A stretch of 22,329 nucleotides of DNA from Methanobacteriota archaeon (lineage in GTDB: Archaea; Nanobdellota; Nanobdellia; Woesearchaeales; SM23-78): NCBI GenBank assembly GCA_030637925.1, contig DAOWFR010000103.1, positions 1 through 22,329 on the forward strand, written 5' to 3'. Under the pieces are notes generated by a model that was not told the DNA's origin, did not search any database, and saw nothing but the letters and a program-made list of their open reading frames with translations. The position numbers were made by a program, and so were the translations under genes. This document shows, one piece after another, positions 1 through 7,693 of this stretch. Positions within the stretch are counted from its first letter, which is position 1, and every line of letters starts with the position of its first letter.

Positions 1-1
1 T

Positions 2-3000
2 GTGGCTTTGTTGTGGGTTGTTGGTAGTGGTAATACTAGTGGTGGTGAGGTTTGGAATGGTAGTTTTTGGTGTGGTGATAGCTCTGTTAATTCTAGTAAG
101 GATTATGATAGTGTTACAATACAAAATTCTATTCCAACAGACCCGACTATTTTGGATATTAATGATGTTAATGTTACTGATACTTTGACTGGTGGTTGTG
201 ATGGTAGCTCTGATGCTGATGGTGATAGTATTACTTATGATTATTATTTTTATAATGTTAATGATACTTCTGAGTTGCAGGCTTGGAGTTCTGATGAGAC
301 TTATGTAATACAGACTTCTGATGTTCATGATGTTATTAATGTTACTTGTAAGGCTACTACGGTTGATGCTAATAGTTCTGGTAATTATAGTAATACTACT
401 ACTGTTGATGATAGTCATCCCTCAACACCAAGCCTTGACGAACTTGATGATGGATTGTTCACTACTGATACTACGCCTTTCTTTAATTGGACTGTTAGTA
501 GTGATGCTGATAATGATGCTATAACTTATGATATTGAGATTGATGATGATAGTGGTTTTGGTAGTATTGACCAGAGCAATTACACTTTAAGTGATAATAA
601 TTATACTGCTGATGCTTTAGGTGAGAGCTTGTGGTTTTGGAGGGTTAAGGCCATAACAAGTTATGAGAATAGTAGTTACACAAGTTATAGGAATTTCACA
701 ATTGATATCTCTGCTCCTGTTGTTAATGTTAATGTTAGTTTGAATAATACTGTGACTGGTGATAGTACTCCTCTTGTTGGTTTTAATTTTACTGATAGTT
801 TGAGTCTTACTGCTAATTGTACTTTGTTTTTTAGTGATAGTGCTTATAATATTACTAATGATGTTCAGAATGGTTCTTGGACTAATTTGACTGCTAATGA
901 TACTGTTCCTAATGGCAGGTATGATGTTTATATTAATTGTACTGACAAAGTAGGTAAGGTTGGTAAGAGTGGTGTTCTTAATATCTCGGTTGATACCAGG
1001 GCTCCTGTTATTACTGGTGTTATTAATTGGAGTATTACTAGTAGTAGTGCTAAGGTTAATTGGAGTACTGATGAAGTTGCTAATGGTAGTGTTAAGTATG
1101 GCACTACTCTTAGTATGACTGATGGCACACAGACTCATTCTAATCTTTTAACAGAGCATAATCTTAGTCTTTCTGGTTTGAGTGATAGTCAGTTTTATTA
1201 TTATAATGTTACTAGTTGTGATTCTCTTGGTCAGTGTAATACTAGTGGTCCTTATAATTTTACTACTTTGATTGGTCCTGACCAGACTCCTCCTACTGTT
1301 ACTATTAATGTTAGTTTGAATGGTTCTTTTACTTCTAATACTCAGCCTAGTGTTGATTTTTATTTTACTGATGCTCGTAGTAATGAGTCTAATTGTACTT
1401 TGTTTTTTGATGATGTTGCTTATAATATTACTAATGATGTTGCTAATAATTCTTGGACTGATTTGACTGTTAATACTTCTTTGTCTGCTGCTAATTATAG
1501 TGTTTTTGTTAATTGTACTGATAATGCTAGTAATGTTGGTAAGAGTGGTGTTATTTGGATGGTTGTTGATAATGTTACTCCTTCTGTATCTCCTAGTAGT
1601 CCTGATGATAATGCCTGGACCAATGACCTTGACCCTGATTTTGTTTTTACTGTTACTGATAGCTTTAGTAATAGGTTGAATTGTACTTTGTGGGTTGATG
1701 GTACTGTTAATGGTAGTAATGCTAGTGTTTTGAATGATACTAGTACAACTATTAATAGTAGTGGTTTGAGTGAAGGCAGTCATTCCTGGACTGTTAATTG
1801 TAGTGATAATGCCAGTAATATTGGTGCTAGTTCTGCCAGGACTTTGTATGTTGATAATACTGCTCCTGTTGTTAATGTTAATGTTAGTTTGAATAATACT
1901 GTTACTAGTGATAGTACTCCTCTTGTTGGTTTTAATTTTACTGATAGTTTGAGTAATGAGTCTAATTGTACTTTGTTTTTTAATGATTCTGTTTATAATA
2001 TTACTAATAATGTTCAGAATGGTTCTTGGACTGATATGACTGCTAATGATACTGTTCCTGATGGCAGGTATGATGTATACATTAACTGCACTGACAGGGC
2101 CAGTAATACTGATAAGAGTGGTGTTCTTAATATCTCGGTTGATACTAAGGCTCCTGCTATTACCAGTGTTATTACTAGCAACATCATTCGTGGTGTTATT
2201 TGGATGGTTGTTGATAATCAGACTCCTGTTGTTAATGTTAATGTTAGTTTGAATAATACTGTTACTAGTGATAGTACTCCTACTGTTGATTTTAATTTTA
2301 CTGATACTCTAAGTCCTACTGATAGTTGTCAGTTATTCTTTAATGATACTGTTTATGATATTAATGCTAGTGTTATTAATAATTCTCAGACTGATATGAC
2401 TGCTAATGATACTGTTCCTAATGGCAGGTATGATGTGTACATTAATTGTACTGATAGTGCGAGTAATGTTGGTAAGAGTGGTGTGCTTAACATCACGGTT
2501 AATGTTAGCAATGTAGCCCCAATAATCGACAATGTGAGCAATATTTCTAATCAAGACCCTAATCCAGAAGCTATTAAGATGGTAGAAGTGAATTTCACTG
2601 CTTCTGACCCTGATGGTGTTAGTGATTTAAATGATTCAACTGCAAAAGCTGTTTTCTCAAAAGGTGGTGTTACAAGGGAAGGAAACTGTACTCCTAATGA
2701 TATTGATGAGAACACTACTGAGTATAACTGCAGTGTTGGTATGCAATATTATGATTCTGCTGGTACTTGGGCTATTAATGTTAGTGTGATGGATAATGCT
2801 TCTTTATCTGCTTATAATGATACTACTAATTTCTCGTATAATGAGTTACTCTATATTCAGGTTAGTCCTACAGTGTTCGGGTTTGGAGATTATTATCTTG
2901 GTGATACTGATAAGAATGCTAGTTCTAACCCTCTTTTGATTGACAACATGGGGAATGTCAATCTAACCATAATTAATATCACTGCTTACAACTTGGTGAA

Positions 3001-3226
3001 TGGTTCTTATACGCTGGGTGTTTCTAATGTTACTGTTAATGTTTCTGATGCAGTAGGCACTGCTCTGCAGCACTCTACTGAGCTTACTATTCCTTATGCT
3101 AATGTTAATGTGGATGTTGGTGGTGTTGATGCTAATGAGTCATTGTACTTTTACATCACGATTCCTAACATTCCTCCACTGAATTATGTTTCTTCAAGCA
3201 GCTGGGTGATTAAAGCAAGTGATTAG
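2..3226 (+). CDS. Giant Ig/FN3-repeat surface protein, 5'-truncated
   Basis: This is a secreted or cell-surface repeat protein, probably an adhesin or envelope protein. The reading frame is open to the window edge and shows no signal peptide, so the N-terminus is missing and the GTG at base 2 is probably an internal Val codon. Visible domains are two FN3/Ig-like modules (roughly residues 45-235), an Ig-like unit A (238-333), a clear fibronectin type III module (334-429, with a YYNVTSCDSLGQCNTS-type strand), Ig-like units D, E and B, a 24-residue scar, unit C (741-836), and a C-terminal two-domain module (837-1074). N-x-S/T sequons are extremely dense, suggesting heavy N-glycosylation. There is no C-terminal membrane segment or LPXTG/PGF-type anchor. 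Codons are strongly T-ending (GTT, AAT, ACT, AGT), unlike downstream genes. The C-terminal module is shared with the next gene. Function beyond surface exposure is unknown. Confidence 0.85.
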   Translation: MALLWVVGSGNTSGGEVWNGSFWCGDSSVNSSKDYDSVTIQNSIPTDPTILDINDVNVTDTLTGGCDGSSDADGDSITYDYYFYNVNDTSELQAWSSDETYVIQTSDVHDVINVTCKATTVDANSSGNYSNTTTVDDSHPSTPSLDELDDGLFTTDTTPFFNWTVSSDADNDAITYDIEIDDDSGFGSIDQSNYTLSDNNYTADALGESLWFWRVKAITSYENSSYTSYRNFTIDISAPVVNVNVSLNNTVTGDSTPLVGFNFTDSLSLTANCTLFFSDSAYNITNDVQNGSWTNLTANDTVPNGRYDVYINCTDKVGKVGKSGVLNISVDTRAPVITGVINWSITSSSAKVNWSTDEVANGSVKYGTTLSMTDGTQTHSNLLTEHNLSLSGLSDSQFYYYNVTSCDSLGQCNTSGPYNFTTLIGPDQTPPTVTINVSLNGSFTSNTQPSVDFYFTDARSNESNCTLFFDDVAYNITNDVANNSWTDLTVNTSLSAANYSVFVNCTDNASNVGKSGVIWMVVDNVTPSVSPSSPDDNAWTNDLDPDFVFTVTDSFSNRLNCTLWVDGTVNGSNASVLNDTSTTINSSGLSEGSHSWTVNCSDNASNIGASSARTLYVDNTAPVVNVNVSLNNTVTSDSTPLVGFNFTDSLSNESNCTLFFNDSVYNITNNVQNGSWTDMTANDTVPDGRYDVYINCTDRASNTDKSGVLNISVDTKAPAITSVITSNIIRGVIWMVVDNQTPVVNVNVSLNNTVTSDSTPTVDFNFTDTLSPTDSCQLFFNDTVYDINASVINNSQTDMTANDTVPNGRYDVYINCTDSASNVGKSGVLNITVNVSNVAPIIDNVSNISNQDPNPEAIKMVEVNFTASDPDGVSDLNDSTAKAVFSKGGVTREGNCTPNDIDENTTEYNCSVGMQYYDSAGTWAINVSVMDNASLSAYNDTTNFSYNELLYIQVSPTVFGFGDYYLGDTDKNASSNPLLIDNMGNVNLTIINITAYNLVNGSYTLGVSNVTVNVSDAVGTALQHSTELTIPYANVNVDVGGVDANESLYFYITIPNIPPLNYVSSSSWVIKASD
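713..1000 (+). repeat. Ig-like repeat unit A (288 bp)
   Basis: First copy of a 96-codon Ig-like unit beginning APVVNVNVSLNN and ending NISVDTR. It is near-identical at DNA level to the copies at 1862 and 2222. Confidence 0.85.
1001..1288 (+). repeat. FN3 module between Ig-like repeats
   Basis: A single fibronectin type III-like module, also 96 codons long, with the WSTDE strand and a YNVTSCD-type F strand. No intact second copy is present. Its position between B and C is occupied by a 72-bp scar at 2150-2221. Confidence 0.6.
1289..1579 (+). repeat. Ig-like repeat unit D (divergent copy)
   Basis: A divergent copy of the A/B/C unit (PPTVTINVSLNG ... NASNVGKSGVIW). It keeps the NCTLFF and the NCTD motif. 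Its last 28 bases recur at 2191-2218. Confidence 0.7.
1580..1861 (+). repeat. Ig-like repeat unit E (most divergent copy)
   Basis: Another Ig-like unit of about 94 codons with the NCTLWVDG and VNCSDNASNIG motifs aligned to the other units. Sequence identity with A, B and C is low. Confidence 0.55.
1862..2149 (+). repeat. Ig-like repeat unit B (288 bp)
   Basis: Second near-identical copy of the 96-codon unit; same boundaries and length as unit A. Confidence 0.85.
2222..2509 (+). repeat. Ig-like repeat unit C (288 bp)
   Basis: Third copy of the 96-codon unit. It follows a short scar instead of an FN3 module and leads directly into the C-terminal module. Confidence 0.8.
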
Positions 3227-3410
3227 AGATAAGAATATTAAGGACAGAGAAAAGTCAGTAAAAAAGCTTTAAACAGTCCAATTTAGCTTTCTAATTTTTT
3301 AGGGCTGAATATTTGAATTTTTAACTTTTTAGAGCTGAAACACCTATGGTTTCTTAACCTTAATCGAAAGATTTAAATACTAGTAGTATCAGAAAAGGAT
3401 AATAGTATAC

Positions 3411-3421
3411 CTTTATATATA
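3411..3421 (+). promoter_or_regulatory. TATA box for the 3459 gene
   Basis: CTTTATATATA is centred about 3416, predicting a transcript start near 3442, just before the Shine-Dalgarno. A second TATA-like site, CGAAAGATTTAAATAC, lies at 3364-3379 and could give a longer leader. Confidence 0.5.
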
Positions 3422-3446
3422 CACATAGTTAAAATAATTAAACCCT

Positions 3447-3452
3447 GAGGTG
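3447..3452 (+). promoter_or_regulatory. Shine-Dalgarno GAGGTG deciding the 3459 start
   Basis: GAGGTG is followed by six bases and then ATG. The in-frame GTG at 3450 is part of this site and is not the start. Confidence 0.8.
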
Positions 3453-3458
3453 TTAATA

Positions 3459-4316
3459 ATGAAAAGAAGAACCTTAAGCTTGCTAATCTTCTTAGCCACG
3501 CTAATAGCAATAACCATACCCTTAATAATGCTAGTATCAGGAGGAGATACAGACAGTTTCACAGCAAACGTAACTATTGGTAGTGCTGCTCCAACAATAG
3601 ATTGGGTTAATGATAGTGTAAATGCTTCCCCTGCAGAAGGAGGAACCAGGATAATCCAGATACAATTCAATGTAACAGATAATAATGGTTTTGCAGATAT
3701 AAATACTTCAGCAGCATATATGAACATAACAAGACCTGGAGAGACAACCAGAGAGACAACAGGTGGTGATTGTTACTCAACATTCAATGCAAGCAACATA
3801 CAAGTGATTGAGTGCAACATTACAATCTCTTGGTATGATGAAGAAGGAGAATGGGTGATAGCGGTTTACATAGCAGATAACCAAGGAAATTTTAGTACCA
3901 ACGACACATCAAACTTTACCATGGATACTCTAGATGCTGTGGCTGTGATTGAGGATGCCTTGACATTCTCAGGAACCCCAGGGCAGAGTGATCAAGCAGC
4001 ACAAGAGAACCCCTTAAACATTAATAACACAGGAAACCAGAACTACACTAAGATAAACATAACTGCTTATAACCTGACTGGAGTAGCCGAAAGTGACACA
4101 ATCGGAGCAAGTGCCTTTGCAGTGAACGTGAGTGGTGGGGTAGCAGGAGCTGGTCAGAGCCTGGTGCACAGCACAACTGTGCTGATTACAGATGCAGCCT
4201 TAGACAGAGGAGCAACAGCAACAGAAGAACTGTACTTCTGGGTAGATATCCCAAGTGGCATAGAAGACGATGAATACAGTGCAGGAACTAACTGGGAGAT
4301 AGACCCAACAGTTTAA
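3459..4316 (+). CDS. Small secreted surface protein, paralogous to the giant protein's C-terminal module
   Basis: 285 residues. A basic N-terminus and hydrophobic stretch (residues 5-27) form a signal peptide or N-terminal anchor. The mature part aligns along its whole length with residues 837-1074 of the upstream giant protein. The first domain starts AAPTIDWVNDSV against VAPIIDNVSNIS. The second carries the shared NPLxIxNxGNxNxTxINITAYNL core, followed by LxHST and ELYFWVDIP (LYFYITIP upstream). Sequons are frequent. There is no C-terminal membrane segment. Codons here are A/C-ending (ACA, AAC), unlike the giant gene, so the pair diverged long ago or has different codon histories. It could be an S-layer-like subunit or an attachment module; the biochemical role is unknown. 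The start follows from GAGGTG plus a six-base spacer. A long T-tract follows the stop. Confidence 0.85.
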   Translation: MKRRTLSLLIFLATLIAITIPLIMLVSGGDTDSFTANVTIGSAAPTIDWVNDSVNASPAEGGTRIIQIQFNVTDNNGFADINTSAAYMNITRPGETTRETTGGDCYSTFNASNIQVIECNITISWYDEEGEWVIAVYIADNQGNFSTNDTSNFTMDTLDAVAVIEDALTFSGTPGQSDQAAQENPLNINNTGNQNYTKINITAYNLTGVAESDTIGASAFAVNVSGGVAGAGQSLVHSTTVLITDAALDRGATATEELYFWVDIPSGIEDDEYSAGTNWEIDPTV

Positions 4317-4323
4317 ACTTAAA

Positions 4324-4350
4324 TTTTTTTTATTCTCTTTTTCTAATTTT
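4324..4350 (+). terminator. T-tract terminator after the small surface protein
   Basis: Eight T residues and further T-rich runs begin eight bases after the stop, the usual form of an archaeal intrinsic terminator. Confidence 0.5.
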
Positions 4351-4395
4351 ATAAGATACATTAGTTAGAAAGATAGATAATTTTCTAATTTCCGA

Positions 4396-4408
4396 AAAGT
4401 TTATTAAT
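4396..4408 (+). promoter_or_regulatory. BRE/TATA of the 4431 operon
   Basis: CGAAAAG followed by TTTATTAAT is centred about 28 bases before the ATG at 4431. This predicts a leaderless or nearly leaderless transcript. Confidence 0.55.
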
Positions 4409-4430
4409 CAATATATCAAGAAAACAATCC

Positions 4431-5420
4431 ATGAGGGTGCGAATATTAACATATCTACTATTGATAATACTGGTTTCTACTGGTGTGCAGGCCTTTGGAA
4501 TCAGTTATCAGTACATGCAGAATAAGACTCTAGAGCTTTATCCAGGCCAGAACTACATGTTCAAGCTCACAGTGCAGAACAAGGATGAAGAGGATATAAG
4601 AGTTAATATAGCACTTGATAGTGCAATAGCAACCCTTGCAGGAGGGTCAGAGCTAAAAGTGCCTGGAGCAACCTATGACAGGCATGTGTTCTTTAATATC
4701 ACAATACCAGAGGATGCTCAGCCAGGAGATATGTATAATATAAACTATTTGGTCCGCCCCCTTGGCAGAGGAGAAGGCCAGGTTCCCTTTACAGTGCAGT
4801 ATGACAGGAACTTCAAGATTAAAGTGGTTCCAAAGCCAAAAGAAGTAGAAGAAGAAAAACCTGCTCTAATACCAGAAGAAACTAAAATTCCAAAATGGAT
4901 GTTCATACCAATAATAATCATAGTTGTCCTCGTCTTATTGATATTAACCTGGAAAAAGAGCCATCAGATGTCTGGCAGGATTATTAAGAAGAAACCAGAG
5001 CTAAGGGAATTTAAACCTCAACACCCCCTGAAGAAACCAGATCTAAAGGAATTAAAACCTCAACTTCCTATAGTAGAACACAAGCCAAAACCAGAAGTAA
5101 AGATAGCTCCTGAGCCTCCAAAGCACCCAGAGCATATTGAACATAAACCAGCTCATCCTAGAGAAGAAAGAGTTCTAAGCCCACACAAGTACTTTCATTT
5201 AAAAGATGGTAAAAGCCTGAAAAACCTTGAAGAGGTATACCATGCCTTAAAGTATATGAGTGACAATACCTTTGACCATCATGTGAGTTCTGCAAAGAAT
5301 GACTTTGCTAGATGGATAGCTCATAGTCTAGGAAAAGAAGAACTTGCAGGCAGGCTCTTGACAAAAGCTACAAGGGAAGAGATGCTGGAACTGATAAAAA
5401 ATGAGCTTGAAAAAAAGTAA
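4431..5420 (+). CDS. Single-pass membrane protein, Ig-like ectodomain and conserved cytosolic C-domain
   Basis: 329 residues. Residues 1-21 are a signal peptide. A beta-rich Ig-like ectodomain follows (about 22-133, with a PGQNYMFKLTVQN start typical of such folds). Then come an acidic stalk (136-152), a membrane helix (156-174), a basic Pro-rich cytosolic linker with two imperfect KKPxLxExKPQxPL repeats (187-214), a His/Pro/Glu tract, and a small folded C-domain (about 253-325: YFHLKDGKSLKNLEE, then NDFARWIAHSLGKEELA). That C-domain resembles the DUF5752-type domain seen in archaeal proteins; the assignment is from memory of the pattern. The topology suggests linkage of an external Ig domain to a cytosolic partner. 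The next gene overlaps by 20 bases, so the two are probably co-translated. Confidence 0.8.
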   Translation: MRVRILTYLLLIILVSTGVQAFGISYQYMQNKTLELYPGQNYMFKLTVQNKDEEDIRVNIALDSAIATLAGGSELKVPGATYDRHVFFNITIPEDAQPGDMYNINYLVRPLGRGEGQVPFTVQYDRNFKIKVVPKPKEVEEEKPALIPEETKIPKWMFIPIIIIVVLVLLILTWKKSHQMSGRIIKKKPELREFKPQHPLKKPDLKELKPQLPIVEHKPKPEVKIAPEPPKHPEHIEHKPAHPREERVLSPHKYFHLKDGKSLKNLEEVYHALKYMSDNTFDHHVSSAKNDFARWIAHSLGKEELAGRLLTKATREEMLELIKNELEKK

Positions 5421-6648
5421 TACCCTTCTAATAGCTTTTTCAGTACTACTCTTACTCATAGCATCCACTTCTCTTTTGTTCCCAGGCATAACAGATAATA
5501 TAATTACAGGACTAGCAGGCATTGCGAGTTTTCCTGTCTCACTGTCAGTGATTCATATAACCTTTGACATTGATAACAGGGAGCAACTAGATAATGTGGT
5601 TGTAAACGGCACCAACATAACAATAAAGATGCCTGTTAATTACTCTGACAACATAACCATAAACCTAACTACAGACAAGCCAGAAGGCTTTGAGTGTGGC
5701 TTTGACTGGTATATTAATGAGTCAGGAAACATAAAAAATGTGAGTGTTAATGACACAGAGCTTTCATGGGAGGCTGATAAAGCAATCAAAGACACAGACA
5801 TATACTTTGAGGTTTCTCCTCCTACAATAACAAGCGAAGTTGTATATACAGGAGACTCTTATTATGAAAAAACCATGGTTATTGATTCCTGCGCCCCACT
5901 CATAAACGTAAGTGTAAATGTGAGTGTAAGCACAAATTATGAAGATTATATCCTTTATCTGATAGAGAACAACACCCAGATAAACAAGACTGCTGAATAC
6001 CATTTACAGGTCTCAAATGGCACGGCATTCTTTTATGGCTTTAACCTCACCAGCAACATGACCTTTAGACTACGAGCAACACCCGATGTCACTCTTGTTG
6101 AAAGAGTAGTTCGTATAGGAGGAGTTGGTGGAGTAATTCCTCTGCTAAACTACACCCCAACGAAACAGTTCTTTGTTGACCCCAATTACATCTCTATAAC
6201 CACCAAGACTCTAGGTCTTCTTGAAGCCTATATAACAATATATAATCTAAGAGGAACAGAAAAAGAGTTTAATATAAGCTACACAACAAACTTTGTTTAT
6301 GATGTGATAAGCAGCATAATCATACCTCACAAGGATTCAGCAGAGATTCCTATATATATTAATACTACTACTCTTGAACCAGGTAAATACACTGATTATG
6401 TTTATGTAAGAACTAATGGTGATGAAGAAAAAGTAACTATAGACCTTGAACTTGTAGAGGTAGAAGAGGAAGTTGAAGAAGAAAAGCTGCCAGAGGAGGA
6501 GCAGCCCAGACCAATACCTGTAGTAGAGGAAGAAGAGATTAAGGAAAAGAAAATTAATATGCTGGTTATAATCCTCCTGATGATTGGTTTGTTCCTGATA
6601 ACCTTTTTTGTGTTGCTGCATTTAGAAGAGAGCAAGCCAAAACAATAA
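5401..6648 (+). CDS. Type I membrane protein with beta-rich ectodomain and acidic stalk
   Basis: 415 residues. The N-terminus has a basic start (MSLKKS) and a hydrophobic signal segment (about 8-28). The long ectodomain (about 40-350) is beta-rich, carries many N-x-S/T sequons and probably contains several Ig-like domains. It ends in an acidic Pro-containing stalk (352-384), a membrane helix (about 385-407) and a short cytosolic tail. No catalytic motif is visible. The ATG at 5401 lies inside the end of the preceding gene, an overlap of 20 bases in a different frame, and no good Shine-Dalgarno is seen, so reinitiation or coupling is likely. With the upstream protein it may form a two-component surface complex; this is inferred from the overlap and shared topology only. 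Confidence 0.8.
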   Translation: MSLKKSNTLLIAFSVLLLLIASTSLLFPGITDNIITGLAGIASFPVSLSVIHITFDIDNREQLDNVVVNGTNITIKMPVNYSDNITINLTTDKPEGFECGFDWYINESGNIKNVSVNDTELSWEADKAIKDTDIYFEVSPPTITSEVVYTGDSYYEKTMVIDSCAPLINVSVNVSVSTNYEDYILYLIENNTQINKTAEYHLQVSNGTAFFYGFNLTSNMTFRLRATPDVTLVERVVRIGGVGGVIPLLNYTPTKQFFVDPNYISITTKTLGLLEAYITIYNLRGTEKEFNISYTTNFVYDVISSIIIPHKDSAEIPIYINTTTLEPGKYTDYVYVRTNGDEEKVTIDLELVEVEEEVEEEKLPEEEQPRPIPVVEEEEIKEKKINMLVIILLMIGLFLITFFVLLHLEESKPKQ

Positions 6649-6743
6649 AATATTAACATTAGATAAGGATAATATAGTAATAAATAGAAGAATAAAGAAA
6701 AATTTTTATAGACAAGTCTTTTTCAAGAGTAAAATTAATATAT

Positions 6744-6749
6744 GGGGTG
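6744..6749 (+). promoter_or_regulatory. Shine-Dalgarno GGGGTG deciding the 6756 start
   Basis: GGGGTG with a six-base spacer to ATG 6756. The GTG at 6747 is part of the site. A TATA-like AATTTTTATAG lies at 6701-6711. Confidence 0.75.
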
Positions 6750-6755
6750 CTTTTT

Positions 6756-7451
6756 ATGAGAAACATATTATTAAGAGTATTTGGCTTAGCAATAGTTTTG
6801 TTGTTTATTACCAGTTGTGTACCACTAGCAAAATATTATGTATGCCCTGATGGGAGCAAGGTACTAGACCCTGATAAGTGTATTTTAGTGGAAGAGAAAG
6901 AAGAGCCAGAAGTAAGAGAGATAGAGTCAGTAACCCCAGGAAAAGAACCTGAAGAAGAGGAAGAACATGTCCCATCTGTTATTTCTGCGGAAGCACAGGA
7001 ATTGTTTGCAAGGATTACCAATGTTAATAGTTTACAATACTCTTATGTTGAGTCACCCATGATACTTCCTAAGAATATTTATTATACTTCAAGAGACAAG
7101 ATGAAGATAGAGCTTAGGAGCAAGGTTAGGTTTACTGAGGATGAATCCTATGATACAGTTTATCTTGACCTGATAGAAAAGACAGGTGTTGCTTATTGTG
7201 AGGATAGGGACAGAAGTATCTGCCCTGACAGGGACAAAGTCTTTGATGTTGATTTTGATGATTATTTTATAGAGACTCCTTTTGACTGGCTTGCCAAGGT
7301 AACAAGTGCAGAACTAACAGGAAAGTCCAAGACACTTGAGCAGAGAAATGCCAAGGAGGTAAGCTTTTGGATAGGCCAAGAGCCTGGTGTGATGTTTCTT
7401 GATTCATTCTTTGGTGTTCCTCTTCAGATAACCTTTAAAGACAAAAAATAA
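6756..7451 (+). CDS. Lipoprotein, possible LolA/LppX-like beta fold
   Basis: 231 residues. Residues 1-20 are a lipoprotein signal ending in the lipobox I-T-S-C, so Cys21 is the expected lipidated residue. A short Cys pair (CPDGSKVLDPDKC, 30-42) follows, then an acidic spacer (46-70) and a globular domain (about 75-231). The globular part has the pattern of alternating strands (IYYTSRDKMKIEL, DTVYLDLIEKTGVAYC) and the C-terminal VPLQITF strand seen in LolA/LppX-like lipid-binding lipoproteins. That fold suggestion is inference and unconfirmed. Cys148 and Cys156 could form a disulfide. It closes the cell-surface block and has its own ribosome binding site and TATA box, so it is probably transcribed separately. 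Confidence 0.8.
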   Translation: MRNILLRVFGLAIVLLFITSCVPLAKYYVCPDGSKVLDPDKCILVEEKEEPEVREIESVTPGKEPEEEEEHVPSVISAEAQELFARITNVNSLQYSYVESPMILPKNIYYTSRDKMKIELRSKVRFTEDESYDTVYLDLIEKTGVAYCEDRDRSICPDRDKVFDVDFDDYFIETPFDWLAKVTSAELTGKSKTLEQRNAKEVSFWIGQEPGVMFLDSFFGVPLQITFKDKK

Positions 7452-7522
7452 GAATTCAAGGATATAGTTAATAACGAGGCCAAAAAAAAAGATTTTGAGC
7501 CCCAGCTTGGACAATAAATAAG

Positions 7523-7549
7523 TTTTTTTTACTTTCTTTTATTTCTCTT
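7523..7549 (+). terminator. T-tract after the lipoprotein gene
   Basis: Eight T residues, then two more pyrimidine-rich runs, lie about 70 bases after the stop at 7451. Confidence 0.4.
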
Positions 7550-7558
7550 ATCCACAAC

Positions 7559-7570
7559 ATTTAAATAATT
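7559..7570 (+). promoter_or_regulatory. TATA box of the CBS-domain gene
   Basis: CATTTAAATAAT is centred near 7564, predicting a transcript start near 7590. This lies just ahead of GAGGTG at 7603-7608 and over 100 bases upstream of the first in-frame ATG. Confidence 0.5.
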
Positions 7571-7602
7571 AAATACTGAATATTCTTTATTGATAAGTAA
7601 AA

Positions 7603-7608
7603 GAGGTG
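7603..7608 (+). promoter_or_regulatory. Shine-Dalgarno GAGGTG without a canonical start codon after it
   Basis: This is the same site type as at 3447 and 10380. The in-frame codons behind it are TTA (7613), ATC (7616) and ATA (7619), not ATG, GTG or TTG. See the finding on the start of the CBS gene. Confidence 0.6.
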
Positions 7609-7693
7609 TTTTTTAATCATAGGATTATTCAAGAAGAAAAAACATTATAGTAATTGCTACTCAGAGCTAAGTTCTATTAGAGTAAAGAATATC

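Noticed and set aside
617..1783. Long antisense open frames (617-1138, 1148-1783) under the giant repeat gene
   Set aside because: They arise from repeated AAT/ATT/ACT codons read backwards, giving Asn/Ile/Thr/Ser-only proteins; the sense frame has coherent Ig/FN3 domains.
713..2509. Possible CRISPR or satellite array because of regular near-identical units
   Set aside because: Units are 288 bp, in frame, with protein-level conservation; there are no short direct repeats with unique spacers.
3296..3339. Direct repeat TTTTTAGRGCTGAA (3296-3309 and 3326-3339) upstream of the 3459 gene
   Set aside because: Only two short copies with one mismatch in an AT-rich spacer; too little to call a regulatory element.
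6337..6659. Two antisense frames over the acidic stalk and membrane segment of the 5401 gene
   Set aside because: Reverse reading of Glu codons gives Phe/Ser-rich nonsense; the sense protein has signal peptide, stalk and anchor.
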